Positions 27,660 to 36,215 of a stretch of 36,310 nucleotides of DNA are shown here, one piece after another (the first letter of the stretch is position 1; each line of letters opens with the position of its first letter). Made by a program: the position numbers and the translations under genes. The DNA comes from Hyphomicrobiales bacterium (GTDB lineage Bacteria; Pseudomonadota; Alphaproteobacteria; Rhizobiales; Hyphomicrobiaceae), in assembly GCA_003963125.1 (NCBI GenBank), contig RXJK01000217.1:12446-48755 (forward strand), written 5' to 3'. The notes below the pieces were generated by a model, which saw nothing but the letters and a program-made list of their open reading frames with translations, had not been told where the DNA came from and did not search any database.

Positions 27660-28802
27660 ATGCTGAAGAAGCCGCAGTTTCTCACCATCAACGACACGAC
27701 GCTGCGCGACGGCGAGCAGGCCCCTGGCGTCGCCTTCACCCTCGACGAGAAGATAGAGATCGTGCAGGCGCTGTCGGACGCGGGCGTGCCCGAGATCGAG
27801 GCCGGCACGCCGGCCATGGGCGCGGAGGAGGTCGATGCCATTCGTGCCATGGGCGCCTCGGGCGCGAGCGCGCGGCTGACCGCGTGGTGTCGCATGCGGC
27901 GCGACGATGTCGATGCTGCGCGTCGCTCGGGGGTGTCGATGGTCAACGTGTCCGTGCCCGTCTCGGACATCCAGCTCAAGGCGAAATTCAAGGCTGACCG
28001 CTTCTGGGCGCTGAAGGCCATTGCCGATGTCGTGCCGTATGCGCGCGATGCGGGCCTCGAGGTCGCGGTGGGCGGCGAAGATGGCTCCCGGGCGGATCCC
28101 GAATTCCTGTGCGCGGTGATCGAGACGGCGCAGGCGGTGGGCGCGCGGCGTTTCCGCATTGCGGACACGCTCGGCATCCTCGATCCCTTCGCGACGCATG
28201 CGCTCGTCAGCCGGCTGCGCGCCGTGAGCGATATCGAACTCGAAATGCATGCGCATGACGACCTGGGCCTCGCGACCGCCAACACGCTGGCAGCCGCCAA
28301 AGCTGGTGCCACGCACGCCAGCGTCACCGTGATCGGGCTCGGTGAGCGTGCCGGGAACGCGCCGCTGGAGGAAGTGGCCGTCGCGGCGAGTGCCCTTTAC
28401 GGCATCGAGACGGGGGTGGACCCCAAGCGCCTCGGGCAGGTCGCGCGGATCGTGGCGGAAGCCTCGGGGCGCGGCATCCCGGAAGCCAAGGCTATCGTCG
28501 GTGGCGCCGTGTTCCGGCACGAGAGCGGCATCCACGTCGATGGTCTGTTGAAAGACAAGCGCTCCTACCAGGCGCTCGACCCGGGCGTGCTCGGCCGCGA
28601 GCACGAGATCGTGCTCGGCAAGCATTCAGGACTTTCGGTGGTGCGGTCGGCGCTCGCTTCGTGCGGCCTGCCGGACGATGTCGACGAGGCGCGGCGCCTG
28701 CTCGACTGCATCAAGCGCTATGCGAGCACGACCAAGCGCTGCATCCCTCTCGCGGATCTGCCGCGCTTCCTGCTCAAGTTCAGCCCCGAGCTTGCGGCAT
28801 GA
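27660..28802 (+). CDS. nifV: Homocitrate synthase NifV
   Basis: A 380-residue enzyme started at ATG 27660, 6 bp after GAGGAG; the ATG at 27642 lies in the nifS end. The DRE-TIM catalytic signature is [17 protein letters not shown], and the metal site [16 protein letters not shown] is present, followed by [18 protein letters not shown]. It condenses acetyl-CoA with 2-oxoglutarate to homocitrate, the organic ligand of FeMo-co molybdenum. The length is that of NifV, without the regulatory domain of LeuA. Its stop overlaps the next start (ATGA). Confidence 0.96.
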   Translation: MLKKPQFLTINDTTLRDGEQAPGVAFTLDEKIEIVQALSDAGVPEIEAGTPAMGAEEVDAIRAMGASGASARLTAWCRMRRDDVDAARRSGVSMVNVSVPVSDIQLKAKFKADRFWALKAIADVVPYARDAGLEVAVGGEDGSRADPEFLCAVIETAQAVGARRFRIADTLGILDPFATHALVSRLRAVSDIELEMHAHDDLGLATANTLAAAKAGATHASVTVIGLGERAGNAPLEEVAVAASALYGIETGVDPKRLGQVARIVAEASGRGIPEAKAIVGGAVFRHESGIHVDGLLKDKRSYQALDPGVLGREHEIVLGKHSGLSVVRSALASCGLPDDVDEARRLLDCIKRYASTTKRCIPLADLPRFLLKFSPELAA

Positions 28803-29596
28803 TCATCTCGGGCAGGCGTCGCGGCCGCGCTGCCGCGTTGGCGATGGATGTCTCGGTGCCTCTGATGGACGCCGCCACGCCCGGAGTTTGGGCCCTCATC
28901 ACCGGTGACGTGACGTGCGTCCGGGCGCGAGATCCGGCCGCGCGAAGTGTCTTCGAGACCCTCCTGACCTATCCGGGCGTGCATGCCGTAATCCTGCACC
29001 GTCTTTCGCACAGGAGCTGGCAGGCGGGGTACAAGTTCCCGGCGCGGCTGCTGTCCTGGTTCGCCCGGCTCGTCACCAACGTCGATATCCACCCCGGTGC
29101 CGAGATCGGCGAGCGATTCTTCATCGATCACGGCGCATGCGTGGTCATCGGCGAGACGGCGGTGGTCGGCAATGACGTGACGCTCTACCACGGCGTCACT
29201 CTAGGCGGGACGAGCTGGTCCCCCGGCCGGCGCCACCCGCGTCTGGAAGACGGCGTGCTCGTTGGCGCAGGTGCAAAGATCCTGGGGCCGATCACGGTCG
29301 GCTCGCGGGCCCGCATCGGCGCCAATTCCGTTGTCATCGAGGATGTGCCGCCGGGCCTGACGGTCGTGGGGATTCCGGGCCGCGTCGTGCGTGATGCCGC
29401 CGACCGACGCACGCTCGCGGATGGACGCATCGACCTGTCGCATCACCAGATGCCTGATCCCGTGGGCGATGCCATCCGGACGCTTCTGGATCGCATCGAG
29501 TTCCTTGAGGCGCGTGTTGCGCATATGCGGCAGAGCCTGCCTGCGCGTGCCCAACCCGTGAGTGATGGCGAAAACAGCGAGGACCGTCATGGATGA
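28799..29596 (+). CDS. nifP: Serine O-acetyltransferase NifP (CysE family)
   Basis: The ATG overlaps the nifV stop (ATGA), giving 265 residues; starts at 28844 or 28865 are possible and would drop an unconserved arginine-rich head. The CysE fold is clear: helices around [20 protein letters not shown], then HRLSHRSWQ, and a left-handed hexapeptide beta-helix: [60 protein letters not shown]. It acetylates serine with acetyl-CoA, the first step of cysteine synthesis, raising cysteine for NifS during Fe-S demand. Location between nifV and nifW supports the nif-specific form. Confidence 0.92.
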   Translation: MIISGRRRGRAAALAMDVSVPLMDAATPGVWALITGDVTCVRARDPAARSVFETLLTYPGVHAVILHRLSHRSWQAGYKFPARLLSWFARLVTNVDIHPGAEIGERFFIDHGACVVIGETAVVGNDVTLYHGVTLGGTSWSPGRRHPRLEDGVLVGAGAKILGPITVGSRARIGANSVVIEDVPPGLTVVGIPGRVVRDAADRRTLADGRIDLSHHQMPDPVGDAIRTLLDRIEFLEARVAHMRQSLPARAQPVSDGENSEDRHG

Positions 29597-29960
29597 AGAT
29601 CATTCGAGCTGCGGCATCGGGCCGGTGATCCCGTTGGCTTCGGAAGCCGACGTGCTTGCCAAGCTCAAAACCTACTCCTCGGCCGAGGAGTTCTTTACCG
29701 GGCTCGGGCTGCCTTACGATGCGAAGGTGCTGCAGGTCGCGCGGCTCCATATCCTGAAGCGGATGGGGGAGTATCTAACGGGTGACGATCTCGAAGGCCT
29801 GCCGGGCCGCGTCGTCATCGCGCGCTGCCGTGGCATGCTGGAGCGCGCCTACCAGGACTTCGTGCAGTCGAGCCCGCTCAAGGAGCGCGTGTTCAAGGTG
29901 CTCAAGACGGCGGTGGCGCCGGACGAGAGCAATTTCGTGCCGCTCGACGAATTGCACTGA
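29589..29960 (+). CDS. nifW: Nitrogenase stabilising protein NifW
   Basis: A 123-residue protein started at ATG 29589, 8 bp inside the nifP end, with GAGGA before. The NifW pattern [20 protein letters not shown], then [14 protein letters not shown] and [19 protein letters not shown] is present. NifW binds the MoFe protein and is reported to protect it from oxygen or help its maturation. It is the last gene of the iscA operon; a terminator follows 17 bp after its stop. Confidence 0.94.
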   Translation: MDEDHSSCGIGPVIPLASEADVLAKLKTYSSAEEFFTGLGLPYDAKVLQVARLHILKRMGEYLTGDDLEGLPGRVVIARCRGMLERAYQDFVQSSPLKERVFKVLKTAVAPDESNFVPLDELH

Positions 29961-29976
29961 GAGTATTCCGATTGCT

Positions 29977-30010
29977 AGCCCCGCGCACCTCCGGTGCTGC
30001 GGGGCTTTCT
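29977..30010 (+). terminator. Rho-independent terminator after nifW
   Basis: AGCCCCGC (29977-29984) pairs with GCGGGGCT (29999-30006), and TTTCT follows the stem. Confidence 0.85.
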
Positions 30011-30053
30011 GCGTTTCTACTAACGCCAGACAGAGAGCGCGTGATGCCGACAA

Positions 30054-30069
30054 TGTCATGTTCGCGACA
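30054..30069 (+). promoter_or_regulatory. NifA upstream activator sequence, fixA promoter
   Basis: TGT (30054-30056), 10 bp, ACA (30067-30069), centred about 115 bp before the expected start of fixA transcription. Confidence 0.8.
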
Positions 30070-30149
30070 GACGCAGCAGTGCCGCATCCACGATGAAGAA
30101 GCAGGAAGAAATCAGCCCAAAACAGGCACTTCTTGCGAATATTAGGACT

Positions 30150-30165
30150 TGGCACGGGGCTTGCC
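30150..30165 (+). promoter_or_regulatory. Sigma54 -24/-12 promoter of fixABCX
   Basis: TGGCACGGGGCTTGCC: near-perfect consensus with GG and GC 10 bp apart. Confidence 0.92.
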
Positions 30166-30211
30166 ATTCTAGGGGTGTGGAGCACGAAGGCCACGCCCGA
30201 GGAGACCGACA

Positions 30212-31066
30212 ATGCACATCGTCGTCTGCATGAAGCAGGTTCCAGACTCCGGTCAGATCCGCGTGCACCCCGTGACCAACACGATCATGCGCCAGGGCGT
30301 GCCGACGATCATCAATCCCTACGACCTCTTCGCGCTGGAGCAGGCGCTGCAACTCAGAGACAAGCTCGGCGGCACGATCACCATGCTGACCATGGGACCG
30401 CAGATGGCCGAGGACAGCCTGCGCAAGGCCATGGCCTTCGGCGCGGACCGCGCGGTGCTGCTGACCGACCGCTTCTTCGCCGGCTCCGATACGCTGGCAA
30501 CGTCGTTCGCCCTGGCGACCGCCATCCGCAAGGTCGGCGACACGTGGGGCAAGCCCGATATCGTCTTCACGGGCAAGCAGACCATCGATGGCGACACCGC
30601 CCAGGTCGGGCCCGGCATCGCCAAGCGCCTCGACCTGCACCAGCTCACCTACGTGGCCAAGATCGCCGAGATCGATCTTGCCGGACGTTCGATCACGGTC
30701 GAGCGACGCGCGGAGGGCGGCGTCCAGGTGCTGCGCACTCAGCTGCCGTGCCTCATCACCATGCTCGAGGGCACCAACAGCATCCGGCGCGGCAGCATGG
30801 CGGACACGCTGCGCGCGGCGCGGGCCGAGGTCGTGAAGTGGAGCGCGGCGGACGCCGGCATCGAAGATCTGACGAAATGCGGCCTGCGTGGCTCGCCGAC
30901 GGTGGTGAAGCGGGTGTTCGCGCCGACCGCGCGCGAGGAGAAGGCGCATCTGATCGATACGACGGGTCTCGGCACGGACCAGATCGCGCAGGCGCTGATG
31001 ACCGAGGTTCTCACCCGCGTGCCCGCGATCGAGGGCGATCTGCAGCGCGCCGCGGCCAGCTACTGA
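30212..31066 (+). CDS. fixA: Electron transfer flavoprotein beta subunit FixA
   Basis: A 284-residue ETF beta-type subunit with a strong GAGGAG 7 bp before ATG. The start MHIVVCMKQVPDSGQIRVHP and the region TGKQTIDGDTAQVGPGIAKR are typical FixA/EtfB nucleotide-binding parts. With FixB it binds flavin and takes electrons from NADH. The FixABCX complex bifurcates them, sending one to quinone and one at low potential to ferredoxin or flavodoxin for NifH. It is the first gene of the fix operon. Confidence 0.97.
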   Translation: MHIVVCMKQVPDSGQIRVHPVTNTIMRQGVPTIINPYDLFALEQALQLRDKLGGTITMLTMGPQMAEDSLRKAMAFGADRAVLLTDRFFAGSDTLATSFALATAIRKVGDTWGKPDIVFTGKQTIDGDTAQVGPGIAKRLDLHQLTYVAKIAEIDLAGRSITVERRAEGGVQVLRTQLPCLITMLEGTNSIRRGSMADTLRAARAEVVKWSAADAGIEDLTKCGLRGSPTVVKRVFAPTAREEKAHLIDTTGLGTDQIAQALMTEVLTRVPAIEGDLQRAAASY

Positions 31067-31093
31067 AGAGTTACGAGAAGGAGGCGGACAGCC

Positions 31094-32191
31094 ATGTCCA
31101 GTGACGCAAAGCCTGCCCCTGCCGCCGGCGGCCGCGCCGGAATGAAGAAGGAGCTGCCCGAGCACTTCAAGGCCTACAAGCACGTGTGGGTGTTCGTGGA
31201 GCTCGAGGGCAACGAGGTGCACCCGGTCTCCTGGGAGCTGCTCGGTGCCGGCCGGCAGCTCGCCGACAAGCTTGGCGTCGATCTCGCGGCGGTCGTGATG
31301 GCGGCGCCCGGCATTCCAGCCCGGCGGGCGGTGGCCGAGAGCTTCGCCTACGGGGCCGATCTCGCCTATCTGGTCGAGGATCCGGTGCTGCAGCACTACC
31401 GCAACGATCCCTACACCAAGGTGTTCACGCACCTCGTCAACACTTACAAGCCGGAGATCCTGCTGCTCGGGGCGACGACGCTCGGCCGCGATCTGGCAGG
31501 TTCTGTGGCGACGACGCTGCTCACGGGGCTCACAGCCGACAGCACCGAGCTCGCAGTCGATGCGGATGGTTCGCTGGCCGCGACCCGGCCGACTTTCGGC
31601 GGCTCGCTCCTGTGCACCATCTACACCCTCAACTTCCGTCCGCAGATGGCGACGGTGCGCCCGCGCGTCATGCCGATGCCGGAGCGCCAGGAGGGCCGCA
31701 TTGGCCGCGTCATCGAGGTGAAGGCCGATCTCGTCGAAGAGGACATCGTCACCAAGGTGCTTTCCTTCATTCCGGACCGGAACTCGAAAACGGCGAACCT
31801 GACGTACGCCGACATCGTCGTCGCGGGTGGCCTCGGTCTGCAGAGTGCGGAAAACTACCAGCACGTGAAGAACCTGGCGAAGGTGCTGTGCGCCGAATAC
31901 GGCGGCTCGCGGCCCCTCGTGCAGAAGGGCTGGATCGAGGCGGATCGCCAGATCGGGCAGACCGGCAAGACCATCCGGCCGAAGCTCTACATCGCGGCGG
32001 GCATCTCCGGCGCCATCCAGCATCGCGTCGGCGTCGAGGGGGCAGACCTCATCGTCGCCATCAACACCGACAAGAACGCGCAGATCTTCGACTTCGCGCA
32101 CCTGGGCGTCGTCGGTGATGCCACGCGCATCCTGCCGGCGCTGACGGACGCGTTTCGTGCGCGCTTCGCCGTCAACCGCCTTGCGAGCTGA
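31094..32191 (+). CDS. fixB: Electron transfer flavoprotein alpha subunit FixB
   Basis: A 365-residue ETF alpha-type subunit behind a strong AAGGAGG. An N-terminal domain ([20 protein letters not shown]) is followed by the FAD domain with [20 protein letters not shown] and [20 protein letters not shown], the classical EtfA FAD-binding signature. It is partner of FixA in the bifurcating complex. The spacing to fixA is 27 bp and to fixC 11 bp. Confidence 0.97.
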   Translation: MSSDAKPAPAAGGRAGMKKELPEHFKAYKHVWVFVELEGNEVHPVSWELLGAGRQLADKLGVDLAAVVMAAPGIPARRAVAESFAYGADLAYLVEDPVLQHYRNDPYTKVFTHLVNTYKPEILLLGATTLGRDLAGSVATTLLTGLTADSTELAVDADGSLAATRPTFGGSLLCTIYTLNFRPQMATVRPRVMPMPERQEGRIGRVIEVKADLVEEDIVTKVLSFIPDRNSKTANLTYADIVVAGGLGLQSAENYQHVKNLAKVLCAEYGGSRPLVQKGWIEADRQIGQTGKTIRPKLYIAAGISGAIQHRVGVEGADLIVAINTDKNAQIFDFAHLGVVGDATRILPALTDAFRARFAVNRLAS

Positions 32192-32202
32192 GGGAGGCTG
32201 CC

Positions 32203-33507
32203 ATGATCGACGAGACCTTCGATGCCATTGTCGTCGGCGCCGGACCTGCCGGGAACGCCTGCGCCTACACCATGGCGAGCCGCGGCCTCAAGGTGCTGCA
32301 ACTCGAGCGGGGCGAATACCCTGGCTCCAAGAACGTGCAGGGCGCCATCCTCTACGCCGACGCGCTGGAGAAAGTGATCCCCGACTTCCGGGAGGACGCG
32401 CCACTCGAGCGCCACGTCATCGAGCAGCGCATGTGGATGATGAACGACCGATCCGTCTCCGGCATGCAGTACCGCTCGGATGACTTCAACGAGGAACGGC
32501 CGAACCGCTACACCATCATCCGCGCGCAGTTCGACAAGTGGTTTTCCAAGCGCGTGCAGGCGGCCGGCGCCCTCGTCATCTGCGAGACGACGGTGACGGA
32601 ACTCGTACGCAATACGCAGACGGGCCGCGTGATCGGCGTGCGCACGGATCGCGCCGGCGGCTTCATCAAGGCGGACGTGGTGGTGCTGGCGGAGGGCGTC
32701 AACGGCCTCCTCGGCGAGCGTGCGGGTCTGCGCACGCCGCACAAGGCGAACCACCTGGCGCTTGCGGTCAAAGAGATGCACTTCCTGCCGCGCGATACGC
32801 TCGAAGCGCGTTTCAACCTGCAGGGGGATGAAGGCGTGGTGATCGAGGCCGCCGGCACCATCACGCGCGGCATGACGGGCACGGCCTTCGTCTACACCAA
32901 CAAGGAAAGCCTCTCCGTCGGCATCGGCTGCCTCATCTCCGACTTCAAGGAGACGGGCGAGACGCCCTATGGGCTGCTGGAAGGCTTCCGCAAGCACCCC
33001 GCCGTGGCGCCGCTGCTCGCCGAAAGCGACGTGAAGGAATATGCCGCGCACATGATCCCCGAGGGTGGCTACAACGCCATTCCTCAGCTCTATGGCGACG
33101 GCTGGCTCGTCGTGGGTGATGCGGGACAATTCGTCAACGCGGTGCACCGCGAGGGCTCGAACCTCGCCATGACGACGGGGCGCATTGCCGGCGAGGTGAT
33201 CCACCAGATCAAGGCGCGCCGCGATCCGCTCGACGCCGAGAACCTCTCGCTTTACGCGCAGAAGCTCGAGAAGAGCTTCGTGATGAAGGATCTGAAGAAG
33301 TATCGCAACCTGCCGCGGGCGCTGCACAACAAGCACCTCTTCACGACCTATCCGAACCTGATCAGCCAGGCGCTGCAGACCTGGTTCCGCGTCGATGGCG
33401 TGGAGAAGAAGCAGAAGGAGAACGAGATCGTGAAGTCATTCTTCCGCACGCGCAAGTTCACGGGACTGGCGAGTGACGTCTGGAGCATTGCGCGCGGTTG
33501 GCGCTGA
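32203..33507 (+). CDS. fixC: FAD-dependent ETF-quinone oxidoreductase-like FixC
   Basis: A 434-residue flavoprotein starting [20 protein letters not shown] with the GxGxxG FAD motif. The second FAD motif is [21 protein letters not shown]. It fits FixC and the ETF:ubiquinone oxidoreductase family; FixC takes the higher-potential branch and passes electrons to quinone at the membrane. The ribosome site GGGAGG lies just before. The frame is intact and full length. Confidence 0.97.
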   Translation: MIDETFDAIVVGAGPAGNACAYTMASRGLKVLQLERGEYPGSKNVQGAILYADALEKVIPDFREDAPLERHVIEQRMWMMNDRSVSGMQYRSDDFNEERPNRYTIIRAQFDKWFSKRVQAAGALVICETTVTELVRNTQTGRVIGVRTDRAGGFIKADVVVLAEGVNGLLGERAGLRTPHKANHLALAVKEMHFLPRDTLEARFNLQGDEGVVIEAAGTITRGMTGTAFVYTNKESLSVGIGCLISDFKETGETPYGLLEGFRKHPAVAPLLAESDVKEYAAHMIPEGGYNAIPQLYGDGWLVVGDAGQFVNAVHREGSNLAMTTGRIAGEVIHQIKARRDPLDAENLSLYAQKLEKSFVMKDLKKYRNLPRALHNKHLFTTYPNLISQALQTWFRVDGVEKKQKENEIVKSFFRTRKFTGLASDVWSIARGWR

Positions 33508-33532
33508 AGAGAAGCGAACAGGAGCAAGACCC

Positions 33533-33838
33533 ATGGCCAGCGATGTTGCGAGCCCCGAAGTGCGCGTCGAGGACCGGCTCTTCCAGAACCGGTACCTGGT
33601 CGATGTGGGCCGACCCCACATCAAGGTGCGCGAGCATGCGCAACCTTCGAAGGAACTCCTCGCGCTGACGCGCATCTGCCCGGCGAAGTGCTACGCGCTC
33701 AACGACAGCGGGCAGGTCGAGGTCACGCCGGACGGCTGCATGGAGTGCGGCACCTGCCGGGTGATCGCGGAGGCGCAGGGTGACATCGAATGGTCCTACC
33801 CGCGTGGGGGCTACGGCGTCCTGTTCAAGTTCGGCTAG
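33533..33838 (+). CDS. fixX: Ferredoxin-like protein FixX
   Basis: A 101-residue protein started at ATG 33533 with CAGGAG before it; the frame is open upstream but overlaps fixC. Cluster ligands are in [11 protein letters not shown] and CMECGTCRV, matching the ferredoxin-like domain of FixX and of ETF-QO. It connects with FixC. The position last in fixABCX is standard. The N-terminal 15 residues are variable. Confidence 0.95.
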   Translation: MASDVASPEVRVEDRLFQNRYLVDVGRPHIKVREHAQPSKELLALTRICPAKCYALNDSGQVEVTPDGCMECGTCRVIAEAQGDIEWSYPRGGYGVLFKFG

Positions 33839-33842
33839 TGCC

Positions 33843-34010
33843 ATGGAGACTACGATCCGGCCGATGCGCGAGAGTAGTCTAGGCGCGACCATTGTCGCGC
33901 CGCGCTGGGTTGCCCGAGCCTACATGGCTCTGTGCCGCGCATTGAGGGTGCGGTCGCGCGGCAAATCCTTTGAGCCCCTCGATCTGGCGCTGCGCGGGAT
34001 CGAGTTGTGA
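33843..34010 (+). CDS. Small hypothetical ORF after fixX
   Basis: A 55-codon frame begins 4 bp after the fixX stop (METTIRPMRES). It has no family I recognise and no clear ribosome site. A perfect hairpin (33882-33901) lies inside it, which argues rather for a 3' untranslated end of the fix operon. It is listed because its start is so close to fixX; it may not be a real gene. Confidence 0.2.
   Translation: METTIRPMRESSLGATIVAPRWVARAYMALCRALRVRSRGKSFEPLDLALRGIEL
33882..33901. terminator. Hairpin downstream of fixX, terminator-like
   Basis: GGCGCGAC (33882-33889), loop CATT, GTCGCGCC (33894-33901): a perfect stem between the convergent fixABCX and modD operons. There is no T-run on either strand. 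Confidence 0.45.
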
Positions 34011-34032
34011 CGGTTTGATCGCGACGGGGCGT

Positions 34033-34875
34033 TCAGGCAGGTCCGATGCGGACGCTCACATCGGCAGGGCGGGCCGTGTATGGCCAAGATGTCACGAGCA
34101 ACATTGCGCCCGCTTTGACGTAGTCGCCCGCATTGCCGGGATGGATGCCGCCTGCTGCGGCAATCAGAGGGCGTGCTGCCGGAGGGCCGGCACGCACGAC
34201 CTTTGCTACGTCGACGGGCGTGAACTTCTCGAGCTGGATGATGTCGAATCCGGCCGTGATGGCGTCTGCGGCCTCAGCGACGGTGTTGACCTCGATCGCG
34301 ATCTTCTTTTCCGGCGCCCCCGAGCGGGCGCGTTGCAGCACGTCCGCGAGCGGGAGATCGCTCAAGAAAGCGCGATGCTCGGGAAAGATCAGGACGGTTT
34401 CCGACAGCCCCAGCCGATGCAATACCGCACCGCCGGCCGTGACGGCGAGCTGGGACAGGCGACGAGCGCCGGGCACGGTCTTGCGGGTGCACGCCACGCT
34501 GGCATCAGGGTCGACAACGCGTGCGGCATCGACGACAGCGCGGGCAGCCGTCGCCATTCCGGACAGGATCTCCACCAGCGTCTGTGCAGGCTTCCAGACC
34601 CGATGTGTAGCGCTCGCCGAGCCGGTGGCGCTGAGGAGCCGACTGCCACTCGCGACCTGGTGACCGGAGCTGATATCGAGTGTCACGTCGAGCCCAGCCA
34701 TGGCCAGCATGTCGGCCGCCACTTCGATCCCCGCCACGACCATGGCGTCCCGTGCGGTGAAGGTGATGCGTGCGCGCGATGCGCCTAGACCGAGGATGTC
34801 GGTGGTCAGATCGCCTGACGGCGCGTCTTCCAGGAGAAGACGCTCGACCTCCGAAGGCATCAGAGGGCTCTGCAT
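34033..34875 (-). CDS. modD: ModD protein (nicotinate-nucleotide pyrophosphorylase-like)
   Basis: A 280-residue protein of the quinolinate phosphoribosyltransferase fold. Visible parts are the N-terminal VERLLLEDAPSGDLTTDILG, the central CTRKTVPGARRLSQLAVTAG and the barrel end IAAAGGIHPGNAGDYVKAGA. ModD is the member found with molybdate transport genes; its exact reaction in Mo metabolism is not known. It is the last gene of a leftward operon with molbindin and the DUF2478 gene. Start at 34875; an in-frame ATG at 34860 is possible. Confidence 0.9.
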   Translation of the reverse strand: MQSPLMPSEVERLLLEDAPSGDLTTDILGLGASRARITFTARDAMVVAGIEVAADMLAMAGLDVTLDISSGHQVASGSRLLSATGSASATHRVWKPAQTLVEILSGMATAARAVVDAARVVDPDASVACTRKTVPGARRLSQLAVTAGGAVLHRLGLSETVLIFPEHRAFLSDLPLADVLQRARSGAPEKKIAIEVNTVAEAADAITAGFDIIQLEKFTPVDVAKVVRAGPPAARPLIAAAGGIHPGNAGDYVKAGAMLLVTSWPYTARPADVSVRIGPA

Positions 34876-34898
34876 GAATTCACACCATTCAGGGAAGG

Positions 34899-35108
34899 CT
34901 AGTCGACCCCGACGATGACATCCGAGGACTTGATGATGGCCGTTGCGGGCTTGCCGATGGCAAGTCCGAGGGCGTCGACCGCTTCGTTGGTGATCGAGGC
35001 GGTGACGACATAGCCGGTCGCTATCTCGATCTTTACGTGGGAGGTGGTGACGCCACGCGTCACGGCGACCACCTTGCCGGGCAGGATATTACGCGCTGAA
35101 AGCTTCAT
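34899..35108 (-). CDS. mop: Molbindin (single Mop/TOBE domain)
   Basis: A 69-residue protein that is one complete Mop domain: MKLSARNILPGKVVAVTRGV, then VKIEIATGYVVTASITNEAV and KPATAIIKSSDVIVGVD. Molbindins form hexamers that bind up to eight molybdate ions and buffer the cytoplasmic pool. It lies between modD (23 bp) and the DUF2478 gene (39 bp), so it belongs to the Mo supply operon that complements NifQ and the nitrogenase genes. Confidence 0.94.
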   Translation of the reverse strand: MKLSARNILPGKVVAVTRGVTTSHVKIEIATGYVVTASITNEAVDALGLAIGKPATAIIKSSDVIVGVD

Positions 35109-35147
35109 ATCGGACCTTTTGCTGCTTCTGATGGGAGGAGCGCGCCG

Positions 35148-35696
35148 CTAGCCGTTCGCGAGTTTGCGAGGGGCGATCTCGCGCCACCACTCGCGCAGGA
35201 CCCACAGCCGGCAATCGAGCAGGGTCCCGACTCCGCCGGTGAAATCCAGCCAGTTGTGGATCATGCCCCGCTTCACGGAGGTGATGATCGTGCGCCCGTT
35301 GGCAACCGCGTGCGCGAACTCCTCACGAAAACCGCGGCCCGCCGCTTCCTGCTTGCTGAACTTCGAAATGAAGAGAAGATCGCTCGGCGCTTCGAGGCTG
35401 GTGCGCAGTCGCATGCTGGCGTCGGCGAGGGCACCCGGATCGAGCTTGCATGACACGGCGCCGGGACCGAGGTCCTGACAGATCGGCAGGATCGCACCAC
35501 TGCGCACGTCGCGCAGGCGCATGGGGGCGCCGGGACCGCAACCGCGCTCGCCCGGCGGGAGTTGGACGAGGCCAGCGATATCGACGCCGCCATCAAGAAG
35601 CTCTCTGGCGAACGTGCACATGAGGGCGTCCACCGCGACGCCATCGTCATAGACAATGGCTCCAAGGCGCTGCGGAGAGATCTGGGGGTGGTCCAT
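35148..35696 (-). CDS. DUF2478 protein, putative Mo-linked NTPase-like protein
   Basis: Started at MDHPQISPQRL (ATG at 35696) because AGGAG lies 6 bp before it; a start 6 codons earlier is possible. The 182-residue protein has the DUF2478 pattern: LGAIVYDDGVAVDALMCTFA, the DIAGLVQ strand, LRDVRSGAILPICQDLGPGA, then DLLFISKFSKQEAAGRGFRE. The family is found with molybdate transport and nitrogenase genes and resembles small nucleotide-binding proteins, though no P-loop GKT is present. It is the first gene of the leftward Mo operon. Confidence 0.85.
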   Translation of the reverse strand: MDHPQISPQRLGAIVYDDGVAVDALMCTFARELLDGGVDIAGLVQLPPGERGCGPGAPMRLRDVRSGAILPICQDLGPGAVSCKLDPGALADASMRLRTSLEAPSDLLFISKFSKQEAAGRGFREEFAHAVANGRTIITSVKRGMIHNWLDFTGGVGTLLDCRLWVLREWWREIAPRKLANG

Positions 35697-35733
35697 CCCG
35701 TGCTCCTGTCGCATTCCTTACATTTTCGCCCCG

Positions 35734-35751
35734 CCTGCACGCGTTTGCAGG
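35734..35751 (-). promoter_or_regulatory. Inverted repeat in the leader of the DUF2478-mop-modD operon
   Basis: CCTGCA (35734-35739) and TGCAGG (35746-35751) with 6 bp between lie just after the predicted transcription start of the leftward operon. It is a possible operator or leader hairpin; it does not match the ModE box I know. Confidence 0.35.
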
Positions 35752-35756
35752 AGCGC

Positions 35757-35772
35757 TGCAAGAGACATACCA
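35757..35772 (-). promoter_or_regulatory. Sigma54-like -24/-12 element of the Mo operon
   Basis: On the minus strand the sequence is TGGTATGTCTCTTGCA: GG and GC are 10 bp apart and TTGCA is perfect, with two mismatches in the -24 box. It lies 61 bp before the DUF2478 start codon. No TGT-N10-ACA site was found upstream (35800-35920), so the activator is open. Confidence 0.5.
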
Positions 35773-36084
35773 CCGCGCGCAGCCGCCGACCGCTACGGCT
35801 TTGATATCGGCATAACTGACGAAACCGGCTTGCAGCCTCTCTCTGCTTTGTGAACGTGCTCCGCACTGTCGGCGCAGGGGAGGCGTTGTGTGCGGAGTGA
35901 AAAAACACGACGTACTCAGGTTGCTTGAGGGTGACGTTGCGCCGCACTGGTGTCCTCTAAGTGTCTTTAGGGGACGCCAATCCCTTCTGCCCCAGCTGAG
36001 ACCAAGTCTAATATCAAGAGACTTATGGCTCGTCTCCGCATCGCCCCTGTCTTAATATGACGGCGACTAGGCGAGGGGAGCGTG
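35773..36084. other. Intergenic region between the Mo operon and the recombinase fragment
   Basis: This 312-bp stretch has no convincing gene. It holds an imperfect hairpin at 35952-35975 (GTCCTCTAA and TTAGGGGAC, one wobble, loop GTGTCT) without a T-run. It is visibly lower in GC than the nif genes, as common near element borders. Confidence 0.4.
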
Positions 36085-36215
36085 ATGAGCCGCGTCGTCG
36101 ATCGACACCTGGGACTGACAGGCGCAGTCTGTGAAGCGTCAATCCCAACGGAGCTTCGCGACCTAGCGCGGGGGCTGGCGGCGGAAGCACTCAGCCCGCG
36201 CACCCGCGCTGCATA
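36085..36215 (+). pseudogene. Tyrosine recombinase N-terminal fragment, cut by an IS element
   Basis: Behind a strong ribosome site (GAGGGGAG) a frame begins MSRVVDRHLGL and continues through PTELRDLARGLAAEAL and SPRTRAAY. The LSPRTRAAY stretch is the pattern of the SAM-like N-terminal domain of tyrosine recombinases and phage integrases (LSxNTRRAYxxDW). After this point the expected DW-type continuation is lost and the sequence turns into an IS end, so the gene seems broken at about 36216. The frame happens to stay open to the window edge through the IS end. The assignment rests on a short motif and is moderate. Confidence 0.5.

Noticed and set aside
35800..35920. NifA site for the DUF2478-mop-modD operon
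   Set aside because: TGT triplets are present, but none has ACA at 10-bp spacing.
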